A DNA stretch of 64,000 nucleotides, from positions 93,017-157,016 of the forward strand of contig JAQYCQ010000019.1 in NCBI GenBank assembly GCA_028724585.1. The letters run 5' to 3'. The number at the start of each line of letters is the position of its first letter. Within the stretch, counting starts at the first letter, position 1. The position numbers were made by a program, and so were the translations under genes. Positions 1 to 9,234 of this stretch are shown here, piece after piece. The notes under the pieces were generated by a model. It saw only the letters and a list, made by a program, of their open reading frames with translations, was not told the origin of the DNA and searched no databases. Origin of the DNA: Bacillota bacterium. Lineage in GTDB: Bacteria > Bacillota > Clostridia > Peptostreptococcales > Anaerovoracaceae.

Positions 1-1
1 T

Positions 2-1675
<1,674 letters not shown>

Positions 1676-1708
1676 AACGCCGGAAGGAAAAGAAAGATTG
1701 TCAACCCT

Positions 1709-1723
1709 GCGGCCGGAGGCCGC
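1709..1723. repeat. GGA-loop mini-hairpin (copy 1)
   Basis: Perfect 6-bp stem GCGGCC/GGCCGC around a GGA loop, in the gyrB-gyrA spacer. It belongs to the family of N5-CGGAG-N5' palindromes found throughout this window. Confidence 0.75.
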
Positions 1724-1746
1724 GTAAGTATAAGGAGTATACATAC

Positions 1747-4242
1747 ATGGAAAATATGATTGAGGACTCCAAAGCCCAGCATGTCGAAATAAACAAGATC
1801 ATGAGGACTTCGTACATCAATTATTCGATGAGTGTAATCATCGGACGAGCTCTTCCGGATGTACGAGACGGCCTTAAGCCTGTTCACAGAAGGATCCTGT
1901 ACGATATGATGGAGCTGGGAGTAACGCCGGACAAGCCGCACAGGAAATCAGCGCGTATTGTCGGTGACGTTCTTGGTAAATACCATCCGCACGGTGACTC
2001 ATCGGTTTACGACGCGATGGTAAGGCTGGCCCAGAAATGGAACATCAGATACCCGCTGGTAGACGGACACGGAAACTTCGGTTCTGTCGACGGCGACAGC
2101 CCTGCCGCTATGCGATACACAGAGGCGAGAATGACACCTCTGGCTCTGCAGATGCTCAGGGATATAAACAAGGACACTGTAGATTTCCAGCCTAACTTTG
2201 ACGGCGATGAAAGAGAACCGGTCGTTCTCCCTTCCAGGTTCCCTAACCTGCTGGTCAACGGATCGAACGGTATAGCCGTCGGCATGGCTACGTCTATACC
2301 GCCTCACAACCTGACGGATGTCATCAATGCCGTTATAAAGATGATCGATGACAAGGAGTGCACTATCGACGACATCATCGATATCATCAAGGCTCCGGAT
2401 TTCCCGACAGGCGCTGAGATCATCGGATACAAGGACGCCAGAGAAGCCTACAGGACAGGCCAGGGCAAGGTAACCGTAAGGTCCAAGTACAAGTTCGAGG
2501 AGACAAGTCACGGCAAAATGCAGATAGTCTTCACCGAGATCCCTTATCAGGTAAACAAGGCTAGACTCATCGAAAAGATCGCGGAGCTGGTAAAGACCAA
2601 GAAGATCGATCATATCTCAGATATCAGGGACGAATCTGACAGGGACGGTATGAGGATCGTTATCGAGCTCAAGAAGGACGCCAACCCGCGCATCACCCTG
2701 AACAGGCTGCTCAAACACACTCAGCTTCAGGAAAACCAGAGCATAATCATGATAGCGCTGGTAAACGGCGAGCCGAAGATCCTGAACATCTACGAGATCC
2801 TGTCCTACTATCTCGATCACCAGAAGGAAGTAGTGACGAGAAGGACCAGATACGATCTTAAAAAAGCCCAGGAAAGGGCTCATATACTCGAAGGCTATCT
2901 GATAGCTCTCGATAATATCGATGAAGTCATCAGGATCATCAGGTCCAGCTATAATGATGCCAAAGAAAAGCTGATGGAAAGGTTCTCACTTTCCGACGTA
3001 CAGGCTCAGGCTATACTCGATATGAGGTTGGCTCGTCTGCAGGGACTGGAAAGAGAAAAGATCGAAGCTGAATACGCTGATCTGATGAAGAAGATAGACT
3101 GGTTCAACAAGATCCTTTCCGATGAAAGCGTTCTCATGGGCGTTATCAGGGATGAGCTCATCGAGATAAGGGACAAGTTCGGCGACGAAAGACGTACCGA
3201 CATCGTTCCGGCAGAGGGTGAGATAGACGAGGAAGCGCTCATCGAGAGAAAACAGGTTGCTGTAACTCTGACGCATCTGGGATATGTAAAGCGCATGTCG
3301 ATGGACAACTATAAGACCCAGAGGCGCGGAGGCAAGGGGATCACGGGCCTGACGACAAGGGAAAACGATTTCGTCAAGGACCTGATCATAACGTCGACTC
3401 ACGATAACCTCCTGTTCTTTACGAATACAGGCAAAGTGTATAGAATAAAGGCATATGAAATTCCGGAAGGCAAGAGGACCGCGAGAGGAACTCCTGTAGT
3501 AAACTTCCTGAATCTCATGCAGCACGAACGTGTTACAGCAGTAATGCCTGTAAACGAATTCAGCGAAGACAGGTATCTCGTAGCTGTCACCAGGAACGGC
3601 ATCATCAAGAAGACCGCTCTGGAGCAGTTCGATAAGAACAGGAAGAACGGGCTTCTCGCCATCAAGCTTAAAGAAGGCGACGAGCTGATAGACGTAAAGC
3701 AGACCACCGGCGACAACATGATCATAATCGTGACTAAATACGGCAAGTCCATCTGCTTCAACGAAGGCGATGTAAGGCCTATGGGCAGGATGGCCGGAGG
3801 AGTCAAGGCTATACAGCTGGACGAGGATGACGAAGTCGTTTCGCTCGTTCTCGCTGAAAATAACGAAGAGCTCCTCGTAGTCACGTCCGGCGGTTTCGGA
3901 AAGAGAACGCCTGTCGGGAATTACACGTCTCAAAAGCGCGGCGGCAAGGGTATACTGACTTATGACAAGAACAAATTCGATAAGACAGGCCCTCTTGTCG
4001 GTGCTATGATAGTCAACGAAGATGATGAGGTAATGCTCATAAATTCCGACGGTATAATCATCAGGATAAAGGCCGGCGACGTCAACAGGCTGGGCAGGAC
4101 TACCCAGGGCGTCAAGATAATGAAGGTGGCAGATGACTCCAACATAATCGCCATCGCCAAGATCCCGGTAGACGATTCAGACGACGGTGACGATCCGGAT
4201 GATAACGGAAGTACTGATGTTCAGATGTCTCTGGACGTTTGA
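1747..4242 (+). CDS. gyrA: DNA gyrase subunit A
   Basis: Breakage-reunion subunit of gyrase. The 831-residue protein has the winged-helix and tower domains with the catalytic Tyr in [11 protein letters not shown] near residue 118, the coiled-coil gate, and a C-terminal beta-pinwheel. The pinwheel carries a canonical GyrA box, QRRGGKG near residue 525, and a second related QKRGGKG near 728; this box separates gyrase from topoisomerase IV. The quinolone-resistance segment reads [14 protein letters not shown], keeping the Ser and Asp that are most often mutated in resistant strains. The last ~20 residues are acidic. The start is preceded by TAAGGAG. It is probably co-transcribed with gyrB; a GGA-loop hairpin lies in the spacer. 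Confidence 0.98.
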   Translation: MENMIEDSKAQHVEINKIMRTSYINYSMSVIIGRALPDVRDGLKPVHRRILYDMMELGVTPDKPHRKSARIVGDVLGKYHPHGDSSVYDAMVRLAQKWNIRYPLVDGHGNFGSVDGDSPAAMRYTEARMTPLALQMLRDINKDTVDFQPNFDGDEREPVVLPSRFPNLLVNGSNGIAVGMATSIPPHNLTDVINAVIKMIDDKECTIDDIIDIIKAPDFPTGAEIIGYKDAREAYRTGQGKVTVRSKYKFEETSHGKMQIVFTEIPYQVNKARLIEKIAELVKTKKIDHISDIRDESDRDGMRIVIELKKDANPRITLNRLLKHTQLQENQSIIMIALVNGEPKILNIYEILSYYLDHQKEVVTRRTRYDLKKAQERAHILEGYLIALDNIDEVIRIIRSSYNDAKEKLMERFSLSDVQAQAILDMRLARLQGLEREKIEAEYADLMKKIDWFNKILSDESVLMGVIRDELIEIRDKFGDERRTDIVPAEGEIDEEALIERKQVAVTLTHLGYVKRMSMDNYKTQRRGGKGITGLTTRENDFVKDLIITSTHDNLLFFTNTGKVYRIKAYEIPEGKRTARGTPVVNFLNLMQHERVTAVMPVNEFSEDRYLVAVTRNGIIKKTALEQFDKNRKNGLLAIKLKEGDELIDVKQTTGDNMIIIVTKYGKSICFNEGDVRPMGRMAGGVKAIQLDEDDEVVSLVLAENNEELLVVTSGGFGKRTPVGNYTSQKRGGKGILTYDKNKFDKTGPLVGAMIVNEDDEVMLINSDGIIIRIKAGDVNRLGRTTQGVKIMKVADDSNIIAIAKIPVDDSDDGDDPDDNGSTDVQMSLDV

Positions 4243-4261
4243 TATTTGACGTAAAGGGTAT
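4237..4261 (+). promoter_or_regulatory. SigB-type promoter candidate before the rsbW-like/sigma operon
   Basis: GTTTGA (4237-4242), 13 bases, GGGTAT (4256-4261). This closely resembles the Bacillus SigB consensus GTTTAA-N12..15-GGGTAT. It overlaps the gyrA stop codon and sits ~80 bases before the RsbW-like gene, as expected if the sigma factor drives its own operon. No sigma-A promoter with proper spacing was found here. Confidence 0.5.
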
Positions 4262-4341
4262 AAAATCAATGGTTTCGCCAATGAGATCATTAATTTTATA
4301 TTTTGCAGGAAATATCAGATATCCTGAGGAGGAACATATAT

Positions 4342-4761
4342 ATGGCAGATAAACTAAAACTGTCTGTACCTGCTAAACCCGAGTACACTGGTGTGGTGAG
4401 ACTGGCTGTTTCATCAGCTGCTTCTGCCGCGGGTTTCAGCGTGGATGACATTGAAGACATTACGATCGCTGTATCAGAAGTCTGCACACACATCTTCTGC
4501 AGCGGCATGACGACATCCTATGAAGTGTCGTGCGAGATAGAAGACAACAGCATGACGATCGTAGTAGACGATATCAGGAACGGAGAAAAAGAAGAGGAAG
4601 TAGATTTCCACCCTTGCTTCTGTCTTCCTGTTTCCAGCTTCTTTCCTGAACTCTACGACCCGTCTATCTGCATGATAATGCTTCGTGCCCTTATGGACGA
4701 AGTCTCTATCTATTCATGCAGCGGCGGCGACGTACTGATCAAAATGATCAAGAATAATTAA
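4342..4761 (+). CDS. RsbW/SpoIIAB-like anti-sigma factor with degenerate kinase motifs
   Basis: 139-residue protein of the RsbW/SpoIIAB GHKL-ATPase family, whose members bind and inhibit SigB/SigF-type sigma factors. The ATG at 4342 is chosen because GAGGAGG lies 9 bases upstream; an upstream TTG at 4303 has no such signal. The N-terminus (LSVPAKPEYTGVVRLAVSSA) and the IEDITIAVSEVCT helix are family-typical. The ATP site is not: the N-box Asn is replaced by His50 (SEVCTHIF), and the glycine-rich G2 box is replaced by DPSICMIMLRALMDEV. It may therefore bind its sigma factor without acting as a kinase, which is inference. The cognate sigma gene follows 13 bases later. No anti-anti-sigma (STAS) gene is adjacent. 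Confidence 0.8.
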   Translation: MADKLKLSVPAKPEYTGVVRLAVSSAASAAGFSVDDIEDITIAVSEVCTHIFCSGMTTSYEVSCEIEDNSMTIVVDDIRNGEKEEEVDFHPCFCLPVSSFFPELYDPSICMIMLRALMDEVSIYSCSGGDVLIKMIKNN

Positions 4762-4774
4762 ACGGAGTTTCAAC

Positions 4775-5527
4775 ATGGCAAAACCTGACAGTGGTGAGAA
4801 AGAGCTGTTTGAAAAGTACATAGAAACGAAAGATGTCGATATCAGAAACAAGATCGTCGAAAAATACATGTATCTTGTCGATATTCTCGTCAAGAGATAC
4901 CTTAACAAGGGTGTAGACTATGATGATCTGTATCAGGTGGGATCGATGGCGCTCATTCTCGCGGCGGACAGGTATAATCCCGAGAGAGGGGTAGATTTCG
5001 CGGCGTTCGCGACTCCTACGATCCTCGGAGAAATAAAGAGATACTTCCGTGATAAAGGCTGGTCTATGAAGGTTCCCCGCCGCCTGAAGGATCTTTCGGT
5101 AAAGCTGCCGAAGGTTCAGCAGGAGCTGGAAAAAGAACTTCAGAGATCTCCTAAGATCTCAGAGATCGCCGAAAGGCTTGGAGTTTCCGATGACACAGTC
5201 ATAGAAGCTATGGAGTCGGGCAGGGCTTACAGCGCGTATTCCCTGCAGCAGAGCCTTGAGGAAGACGGAAGTGATTCAGGAGGGGGTTCTTTCCTCGAAC
5301 GCTATACGGGCGAAGAAGACAGGAACTTCAACACGGTAGAGAATGCCGATATCCTTAAAAGGACTATGGCTTCTTTTACTCCTGAGGAAAAGAAATTCTG
5401 CAATATGAGATTTATCGAGGGTATGACTCAGCAGCAGATCGCTGAAAATCTCGGTGTTTCCCAGATGACCGTGTCACGTATAGAGAAAAAGATAAAAGCA
5501 AGGTTCAAGGAGGAATTCTTAAAATGA
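4775..5527 (+). CDS. RNA polymerase sigma factor, SigB/SigF/SigG type
   Basis: 250-residue group 3 sigma-70 family factor. Region 2 is clear: DYDDLYQVGSMALILAADRY for core binding and FAAFATPTILGEIKRYFRDK for -10 recognition. It is followed by the sigma-3 region with VPRRLKDL and then region 4 with a helix-turn-helix (MTQQQIAENLGVSQMTVSRIEKKI). This is the SigB/SigF/SigG subfamily, normally controlled by partner switching, and an RsbW-like gene precedes it. The absence of a visible spoIIAA/rsbV gene leaves open whether this is a stress or a sporulation-derived factor. The stop codon overlaps the trpS start (ATGA), so trpS translation is probably coupled to it. RBS: ACGGAG. Confidence 0.92.
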   Translation: MAKPDSGEKELFEKYIETKDVDIRNKIVEKYMYLVDILVKRYLNKGVDYDDLYQVGSMALILAADRYNPERGVDFAAFATPTILGEIKRYFRDKGWSMKVPRRLKDLSVKLPKVQQELEKELQRSPKISEIAERLGVSDDTVIEAMESGRAYSAYSLQQSLEEDGSDSGGGSFLERYTGEEDRNFNTVENADILKRTMASFTPEEKKFCNMRFIEGMTQQQIAENLGVSQMTVSRIEKKIKARFKEEFLK

Positions 5528-6513
5528 AAAGGGTATTTTCAGGCATTCAGCCTACGGGAAATATACATCTCGGCAACTATCTCGGCGCGCTCAGACAGTT
5601 TGTCGATCTTCAGAAAGACAATGAGTGCATATACTGCATAGTTGATATGCATGCCATCACAGTACCCAAGGATCCTGAGGTTCTCAAGAAGAGCATAATG
5701 GATGTGGCAGCTCTCTATCTGGCTCTCGGCATAGATCCGGAAAAATCTATTGTATTCATACAGTCAGACGTACCGGGCCACGCCGAGCTCTCATGGATGC
5801 TCACATGCTCCTCATATACAGGCGAGCTTTCAAGGATGACCCAGTTCAAGCAGAAGAGCAAGATGCAGGAATCCGCGCCGACCGGACTTTTCATGTACCC
5901 TGTTCTCATGGCAGCGGATATTCTGCTTTACGACACTGAGGTCGTTCCTGTAGGCGACGACCAGAAACAGCACATAGAACTGACCAGGGATCTCGCCAAG
6001 AGAGTAAACGGCAAATACGGTGAAGATACTTTCGTGATCCCTGAGGGAAGATACATGAAGAGCGGTGCGAGGATAATGAGCCTCGATGACCCGTCCAGCA
6101 AGATGAGCAAGAGTGCCGAAAACGAATACAGCCGTATCCAGCTTCTCGACTCACCGTCCAAGATCAAGAAATCCATCATGCGCGCCACCACAGATTCAGA
6201 AGGTGTCATCAGATACGATCAGGAAAAGCAGCCGGGAATCGCCAATCTGCTCAACATCTACAGCGCCTGCACAAACAAGCCTGTCGATGAGATAGTAAAA
6301 GACTACGACGGCAAGGGCTACGGCGCGCTGAAGAAAGACCTGGTCGATGTCCTCGTAGAAAACCTCACTCCTGTACAGGAACGTTTTGCTGAGATCAGGA
6401 ACTCCGACGAGCTTCCTAAGATCCTCGCGGCCGGCGCAGAAAAAGCGAACGCCATAGCCGAGAAGACGATAAAGAGAGTCAAGGATAACTTCGGTCTCGG
6501 AAACAGATTTTAG
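5524..6513 (+). CDS. trpS: tryptophanyl-tRNA synthetase
   Basis: Class I aminoacyl-tRNA synthetase charging tRNA-Trp. The 329-residue length is standard for the bacterial enzyme. The HIGH-type motif appears as PTGNIHLGNYLGALR near residue 11 and the KMSKS loop is intact (SSKMSKS, near residue 196); the Trp-pocket segment GDDQKQHIELTRDLA is also present. The RBS (AAGGAGG) lies inside the end of the upstream sigma gene, which it overlaps by 4 bases. Placement behind a SigB/F-type sigma operon is unusual; trpS may also have another promoter within the upstream genes. Confidence 0.97.
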   Translation: MKRVFSGIQPTGNIHLGNYLGALRQFVDLQKDNECIYCIVDMHAITVPKDPEVLKKSIMDVAALYLALGIDPEKSIVFIQSDVPGHAELSWMLTCSSYTGELSRMTQFKQKSKMQESAPTGLFMYPVLMAADILLYDTEVVPVGDDQKQHIELTRDLAKRVNGKYGEDTFVIPEGRYMKSGARIMSLDDPSSKMSKSAENEYSRIQLLDSPSKIKKSIMRATTDSEGVIRYDQEKQPGIANLLNIYSACTNKPVDEIVKDYDGKGYGALKKDLVDVLVENLTPVQERFAEIRNSDELPKILAAGAEKANAIAEKTIKRVKDNFGLGNRF

Positions 6514-6733
6514 CAAGTACGCGGAAAGGATTCTCCCGCCTCTGAGCGTCAACGCAGGCAGTGAGATGGATTTTGAATTAAGATTTTAAAGGGGAGCGTG
6601 CGGCGCGGCAGCAGTCTGCGGCGAAGCCAATGCTTCCCAGACGTTTGAATGTGGCACTGAAATTTTCGTGCGCAGTCATCTGCCACTGGTGCAGGAAAAT
6701 TCAGGAAACTTCAAAATTTCAAAAAAAATTTAC

Positions 6734-6748
6734 GTCCGCTCCGCGGAC
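6734..6748. repeat. GGA-loop mini-hairpin (copy 2)
   Basis: Perfect stem GTCCGC/GCGGAC with TCC loop on the plus strand (GGA on the minus strand), downstream of the minus-strand trxB-like gene. Confidence 0.75.
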
Positions 6749-6758
6749 GAGGATACTG

Positions 6759-6788
6759 GAGAGCCCCTGCCGCAAGGCCGGGGCTCTC
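6759..6788. terminator. strong hairpin between convergent trpS and trxB-like genes
   Basis: GAGAGCCCC/GGGGCTCTC stem, extended inside by GCC-GCAA-GGC. The following T content is low on either strand, so termination efficiency is uncertain. Confidence 0.45.
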
Positions 6789-6831
6789 TCTGCTTTCACA
6801 ACACGTGCTCCCGAAAAGTAAATATTACATT

Positions 6832-6847
6832 TGTTTCACGTGGAACT
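6832..6847. promoter_or_regulatory. parS-like ParB binding site 1
   Basis: TGTTTCACGTGGAACT. Read on the minus strand it is AGTTCCACGTGAAACA, differing from the B. subtilis parS TGTTCCACGTGAAACA only at the first base. parA/parB lie 20 kb to the right. Confidence 0.8.
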
Positions 6848-6856
6848 GACGTATTT

Positions 6857-7741
6857 TTATTTATTTTTCAGTCTTCTTACGTACTTAACAGCTGCTGTTC
6901 CTGCCAGAGCTCCTTCGCCTACAGCCTTTGCCACCTGGAGAAGGCCTCCGTTGCAGTCACCTGCTGTGTAGAAACCAGGAATGAACGTAGCCATGTTTTC
7001 ATCGAAGTCTATCTTTCCTTCCGGATCCACTACGCCGAGCTTTCTGGCCAGATCGATGGATGATGCTGTACCGATAGCTACAAAAACCCCGTCCACACTG
7101 AGCGTGCTCCCGTCTTTGAATTCGACCTGGTTGAGAAGATCTCCGCCGCTGACCGAAGCTATAGGCTTGTCGTTGACTTTGATGCCTTCAGGTACAGATG
7201 CTGTCATGCTGAGGCCGTTGGTGAGGATCGTGACTTCTGAAGCGAGCGGCTGGAGATGCTTAGCTTCGCTCACCGCGTATTCGCCGTTTCCGATGACCGC
7301 GACCGGGAGATTCTTGTAGAAGAAAGCGTCGCATACAGCGCAGTAGCTTACGCCCTTGCCCTCGAATTCATCGAGGCCCTTGATAGGGAGAGTCTTTCTG
7401 CTGGAGCCGGCAGCCAGGATGCAGGCAGCTGATTCGTAGACGCCGTGTGATGCTGTTACGTGGAAGAGACCATTGAGGTTTTCTATCTCGAAGATCTCGT
7501 CAGTGATCACTCTGACCCCGAGCCTTTCGGCGCCCTTGACCCCGTTTTCGAAGAGCTCCTTGGCGTCCACTCCTTCGGCGAAGCCGTAGTAATTATCTAT
7601 TCTGGATGCTTTTCCTAGGGCTCCGCTGTCCTTGCCGATCACTATGACATTGAGCCCGGCGCGTACGGCGTATAAAGATGCTGAGATCCCGGCAGGCCCT
7701 TTGCCGATGATCAGCACATCGCACATTGTGATGTTTTCCAT
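6857..7741 (-). CDS. thioredoxin-reductase-like FAD oxidoreductase
   Basis: 294-residue flavoprotein of the low-molecular-weight thioredoxin reductase family, which passes electrons through FAD and a redox CxxC to a thioredoxin partner. The FAD-binding GKGPAGISASLY is at residues 13-24, the redox pair is CAVCD near residue 134, a second nucleotide-binding glycine motif (GNGEYAVSEA) near 150, and the FAD ribityl motif is TAGDCNGG near the C-terminus. The HRRxxxR segment that fixes the NADPH phosphate in TrxB is absent (the region reads LTNGLSMTASVPEG), so the donor may be NADH or ferredoxin; that is inference. RBS GGAGG 6 bases before the ATG. It is 14 bases downstream of a thioredoxin-fold gene and probably co-transcribed with it. 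Confidence 0.88.
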   Translation of the reverse strand: MENITMCDVLIIGKGPAGISASLYAVRAGLNVIVIGKDSGALGKASRIDNYYGFAEGVDAKELFENGVKGAERLGVRVITDEIFEIENLNGLFHVTASHGVYESAACILAAGSSRKTLPIKGLDEFEGKGVSYCAVCDAFFYKNLPVAVIGNGEYAVSEAKHLQPLASEVTILTNGLSMTASVPEGIKVNDKPIASVSGGDLLNQVEFKDGSTLSVDGVFVAIGTASSIDLARKLGVVDPEGKIDFDENMATFIPGFYTAGDCNGGLLQVAKAVGEGALAGTAAVKYVRRLKNK

Positions 7742-7755
7742 TTTTACCTCCGCTT

Positions 7756-8157
7756 TTACCAGCGTTCGTTTCTTATGTAATTAGGGATATAGTTTCTCTT
7801 TGGCTTGTACCAGATGCCTTTTTTTCTGAATTCTCTGATCCTTTCGAGCTCCATCTCGTCTATGATCTCCTGCTTGGTAGGAGTATCATAGATCTTTTTT
7901 ATTATGATGCCACCGTCGAGCATGAGCATGAGCGGAAGCCTGTCGACTTCGAAGAGCTCGGTGAGCTTAGGCTGCTCGTCAAGATTCATCCTGCAGATCT
8001 TGACGACATCACTGTATTCCTCTGCTATCTCCGCGAGCTTCTCTTCGTTCTCAAAACTCTGCTGGACTATAGGCGTAAAGAGATTGATGATAACCGGATT
8101 GACTGAGAGGACTATCTCTTCGTCGAAGTTTTTATTTGTAATGTCTTCAAGTGCCAT
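7756..8157 (-). CDS. thioredoxin-fold protein lacking the CxxC motif
   Basis: 133-residue protein with the thioredoxin layout: a first strand (SVNPVIINLFTP), a helix (ENEEKLAEIAEEY), a second strand (VVKICRMNLDEQP) and the cis-proline strand (EVDRLPLMLMLDGG). The active-site WCGPC is missing; the position reads FTPIVQQS and contains no cysteine, so it cannot be a conventional dithiol oxidoreductase. A basic, aromatic C-terminal tail (residues 110-133) follows the fold. It is the first gene of a two-gene unit with the TrxR-like flavoprotein, which suggests an accessory or regulatory role in that redox pair. A strong SD (AAGGAG) precedes the ATG. The region upstream is the DnaA-box cluster. Confidence 0.8.
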   Translation of the reverse strand: MALEDITNKNFDEEIVLSVNPVIINLFTPIVQQSFENEEKLAEIAEEYSDVVKICRMNLDEQPKLTELFEVDRLPLMLMLDGGIIIKKIYDTPTKQEIIDEMELERIREFRKKGIWYKPKRNYIPNYIRNERW

Positions 8158-8199
8158 TTAAAAGTCTCCTTTTTTCAAACGATATTTAATAATATATAT

Positions 8200-8425
8200 T
8201 TATCCACTGTTCCTGTGGATAATCCACAATTTCGCATATTTTATGAACATTTCTATTATACTACGGGCTTTCAGAGCTTATCTACAGAAGTTATCCACTT
8301 TTCAACAGGTTTACAGGGGTGAGAAAGTCAGAACAGGATTTTTGTGTGCATAACTTATCCACTTATCCACAGAAGTTATGCACAATATTATGCACTTATC
8401 CACAAAAGTTATACACATATCCACA
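8200..8425. other. DnaA-box cluster, candidate oriC
   Basis: At least ten matches to TTATCCACA with no more than one mismatch lie in 226 bases. Exact ones are 8363-8371, 8396-8404 and, on the minus strand, 8214-8222. Near matches include 8200, 8220, 8278, 8291, 8355, 8376, 8409 and 8417. AT-rich stretches at 8180-8201 and 8235-8262 could serve as unwinding elements. The segment is intergenic and lies between divergently oriented transcription units. dnaA itself is not in the window. The cluster may be the origin, part of a bipartite origin, or a DnaA-titrating site. Confidence 0.7.
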
Positions 8426-8490
8426 GGTACCGGTGGATTATTTATCACATTATCATCCATTTGTGTGTGGAAAAATGCAGTTTTTCCACT

Positions 8491-8518
8491 ATGAAAAGAG
8501 CAGGCGTTAATGTATAAT
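8491..8518 (+). promoter_or_regulatory. probable promoter of the ANTAR-car operon
   Basis: ATGAAA (8491-8496), 16 bases, TATAAT (8513-8518). The -10 is perfect and the -35 is poor. It lies 76 bases before the ANTAR gene. Confidence 0.5.
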
Positions 8519-8593
8519 ATAACGAAAAAGTTCGGGAGGGGCGCTTTGCGTATGCCTTTACGCGTGTCTGCCGGACAGTAGTATCAAAGAAAG

Positions 8594-9193
8594 ATGCATG
8601 AACGATCACATCTTAAAACTATGAAAAATGTACTTTTAGTATCAGGTTCTGAAAAAAGTATACAGGCGATAGCGTCTCTGGTCAGGAGCATTACAGAAGC
8701 TTCGGTCGAATCCGCGATAACAGCTGCTGAAGGCAGCCAGCTCATGGAATCGGGCCGATTCGACGCTATGATAGTAAATACTCCGCTGAACGATGGGCAG
8801 GGGATAGATCTTTGCGTATATGTTTGTGAAAAGCTGATGTATCCGGTGCTTCTCATGACGAATGATGTGACTTATAAAAGAGTCAGCGAGGATATCCGGA
8901 ATAAAGGTATAATCATTATAGCCAGACCTGTTGAGAAAAAATCATATTCTGTACTGTGCGAAAGCCTGTTCACGCTGTGTGTCCTTATGAACAGGATGAG
9001 GGATGAGAACAGGCGGCTTCAGTCTGCTCTGGAAGAGACCAAGCTGGTGGCACGCGCCAAGTCAATGCTCATAAAAGATATGAACATGACAGAAGACCAG
9101 GCGCACAGGTTTATTGAGAAGCATGCCATGGACCTGAGGACTACCAGGCGGAATATCGCACAGAATATCATCAAGACATACTACAATAAATAA
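8594..9193 (+). CDS. ANTAR-domain antiterminator with pseudo-receiver domain
   Basis: 199-residue RNA-binding response-regulator-like protein. The N-terminal ~125 residues match a receiver fold, but the phosphoacceptor Asp is replaced by Asn62 (FDAMIVNTPLNDG) and the acidic pair after strand 1 is missing (LLVSGSEK), so aspartyl phosphorylation is unlikely. A short coiled-coil (RDENRRLQSALEETKLVARAK) leads to the ANTAR helices (KDMNMTEDQAHRFIEKHAMDLRTTRRNIAQNII), which in this family bind paired-hairpin leader RNAs and prevent termination. In other clostridia such regulators often sit beside nitrogen-assimilation genes; here it lies 41 bases before carA, with glnN 8 kb away. Its RNA target was not identified. 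Start by position; the SD (AAGAAAG) is weak. Confidence 0.85.
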   Translation: MHERSHLKTMKNVLLVSGSEKSIQAIASLVRSITEASVESAITAAEGSQLMESGRFDAMIVNTPLNDGQGIDLCVYVCEKLMYPVLLMTNDVTYKRVSEDIRNKGIIIIARPVEKKSYSVLCESLFTLCVLMNRMRDENRRLQSALEETKLVARAKSMLIKDMNMTEDQAHRFIEKHAMDLRTTRRNIAQNIIKTYYNK

Positions 9194-9234
9194 TAAGAAT
9201 TTATACCCTTTGAGTACGAAAGACGAGGCAAGAG

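Larger units (their letters stand above)
6514..6856. other. convergent intergenic region with hairpins
   Basis: No credible gene. Contents: an imperfect long hairpin at 6658-6703 (TGAAATTTTCGTGC against GCAGGAAAATTCA), a GGA-type mini-hairpin at 6734-6748, a strong hairpin at 6759-6788 (GAGAGCCCC/GGGGCTCTC) with only a weak T-rich tail, and a parS-like site at 6832-6847. Confidence 0.6.
8158..8593. other. divergent intergenic region
   Basis: 436 bases without a gene, between the minus-strand thioredoxin-like gene and the plus-strand ANTAR regulator. It is filled mainly by the DnaA-box cluster; a TATAAT at 8513-8518, preceded by a weak ATGAAA at 8491, probably starts the ANTAR-gene transcript. 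Confidence 0.7.

Noticed and set aside
2986..3933. Long minus-strand frames inside gyrA, carB, pyrG and walK
   Set aside because: All are opposite to well-identified genes and lack start signals or recognisable motifs.
8200..8425. CRISPR-like repetition
   Set aside because: The repeated unit is the 9-mer TTATCCACA in both orientations at irregular spacing, which is the DnaA-box pattern and not repeats with spacers.
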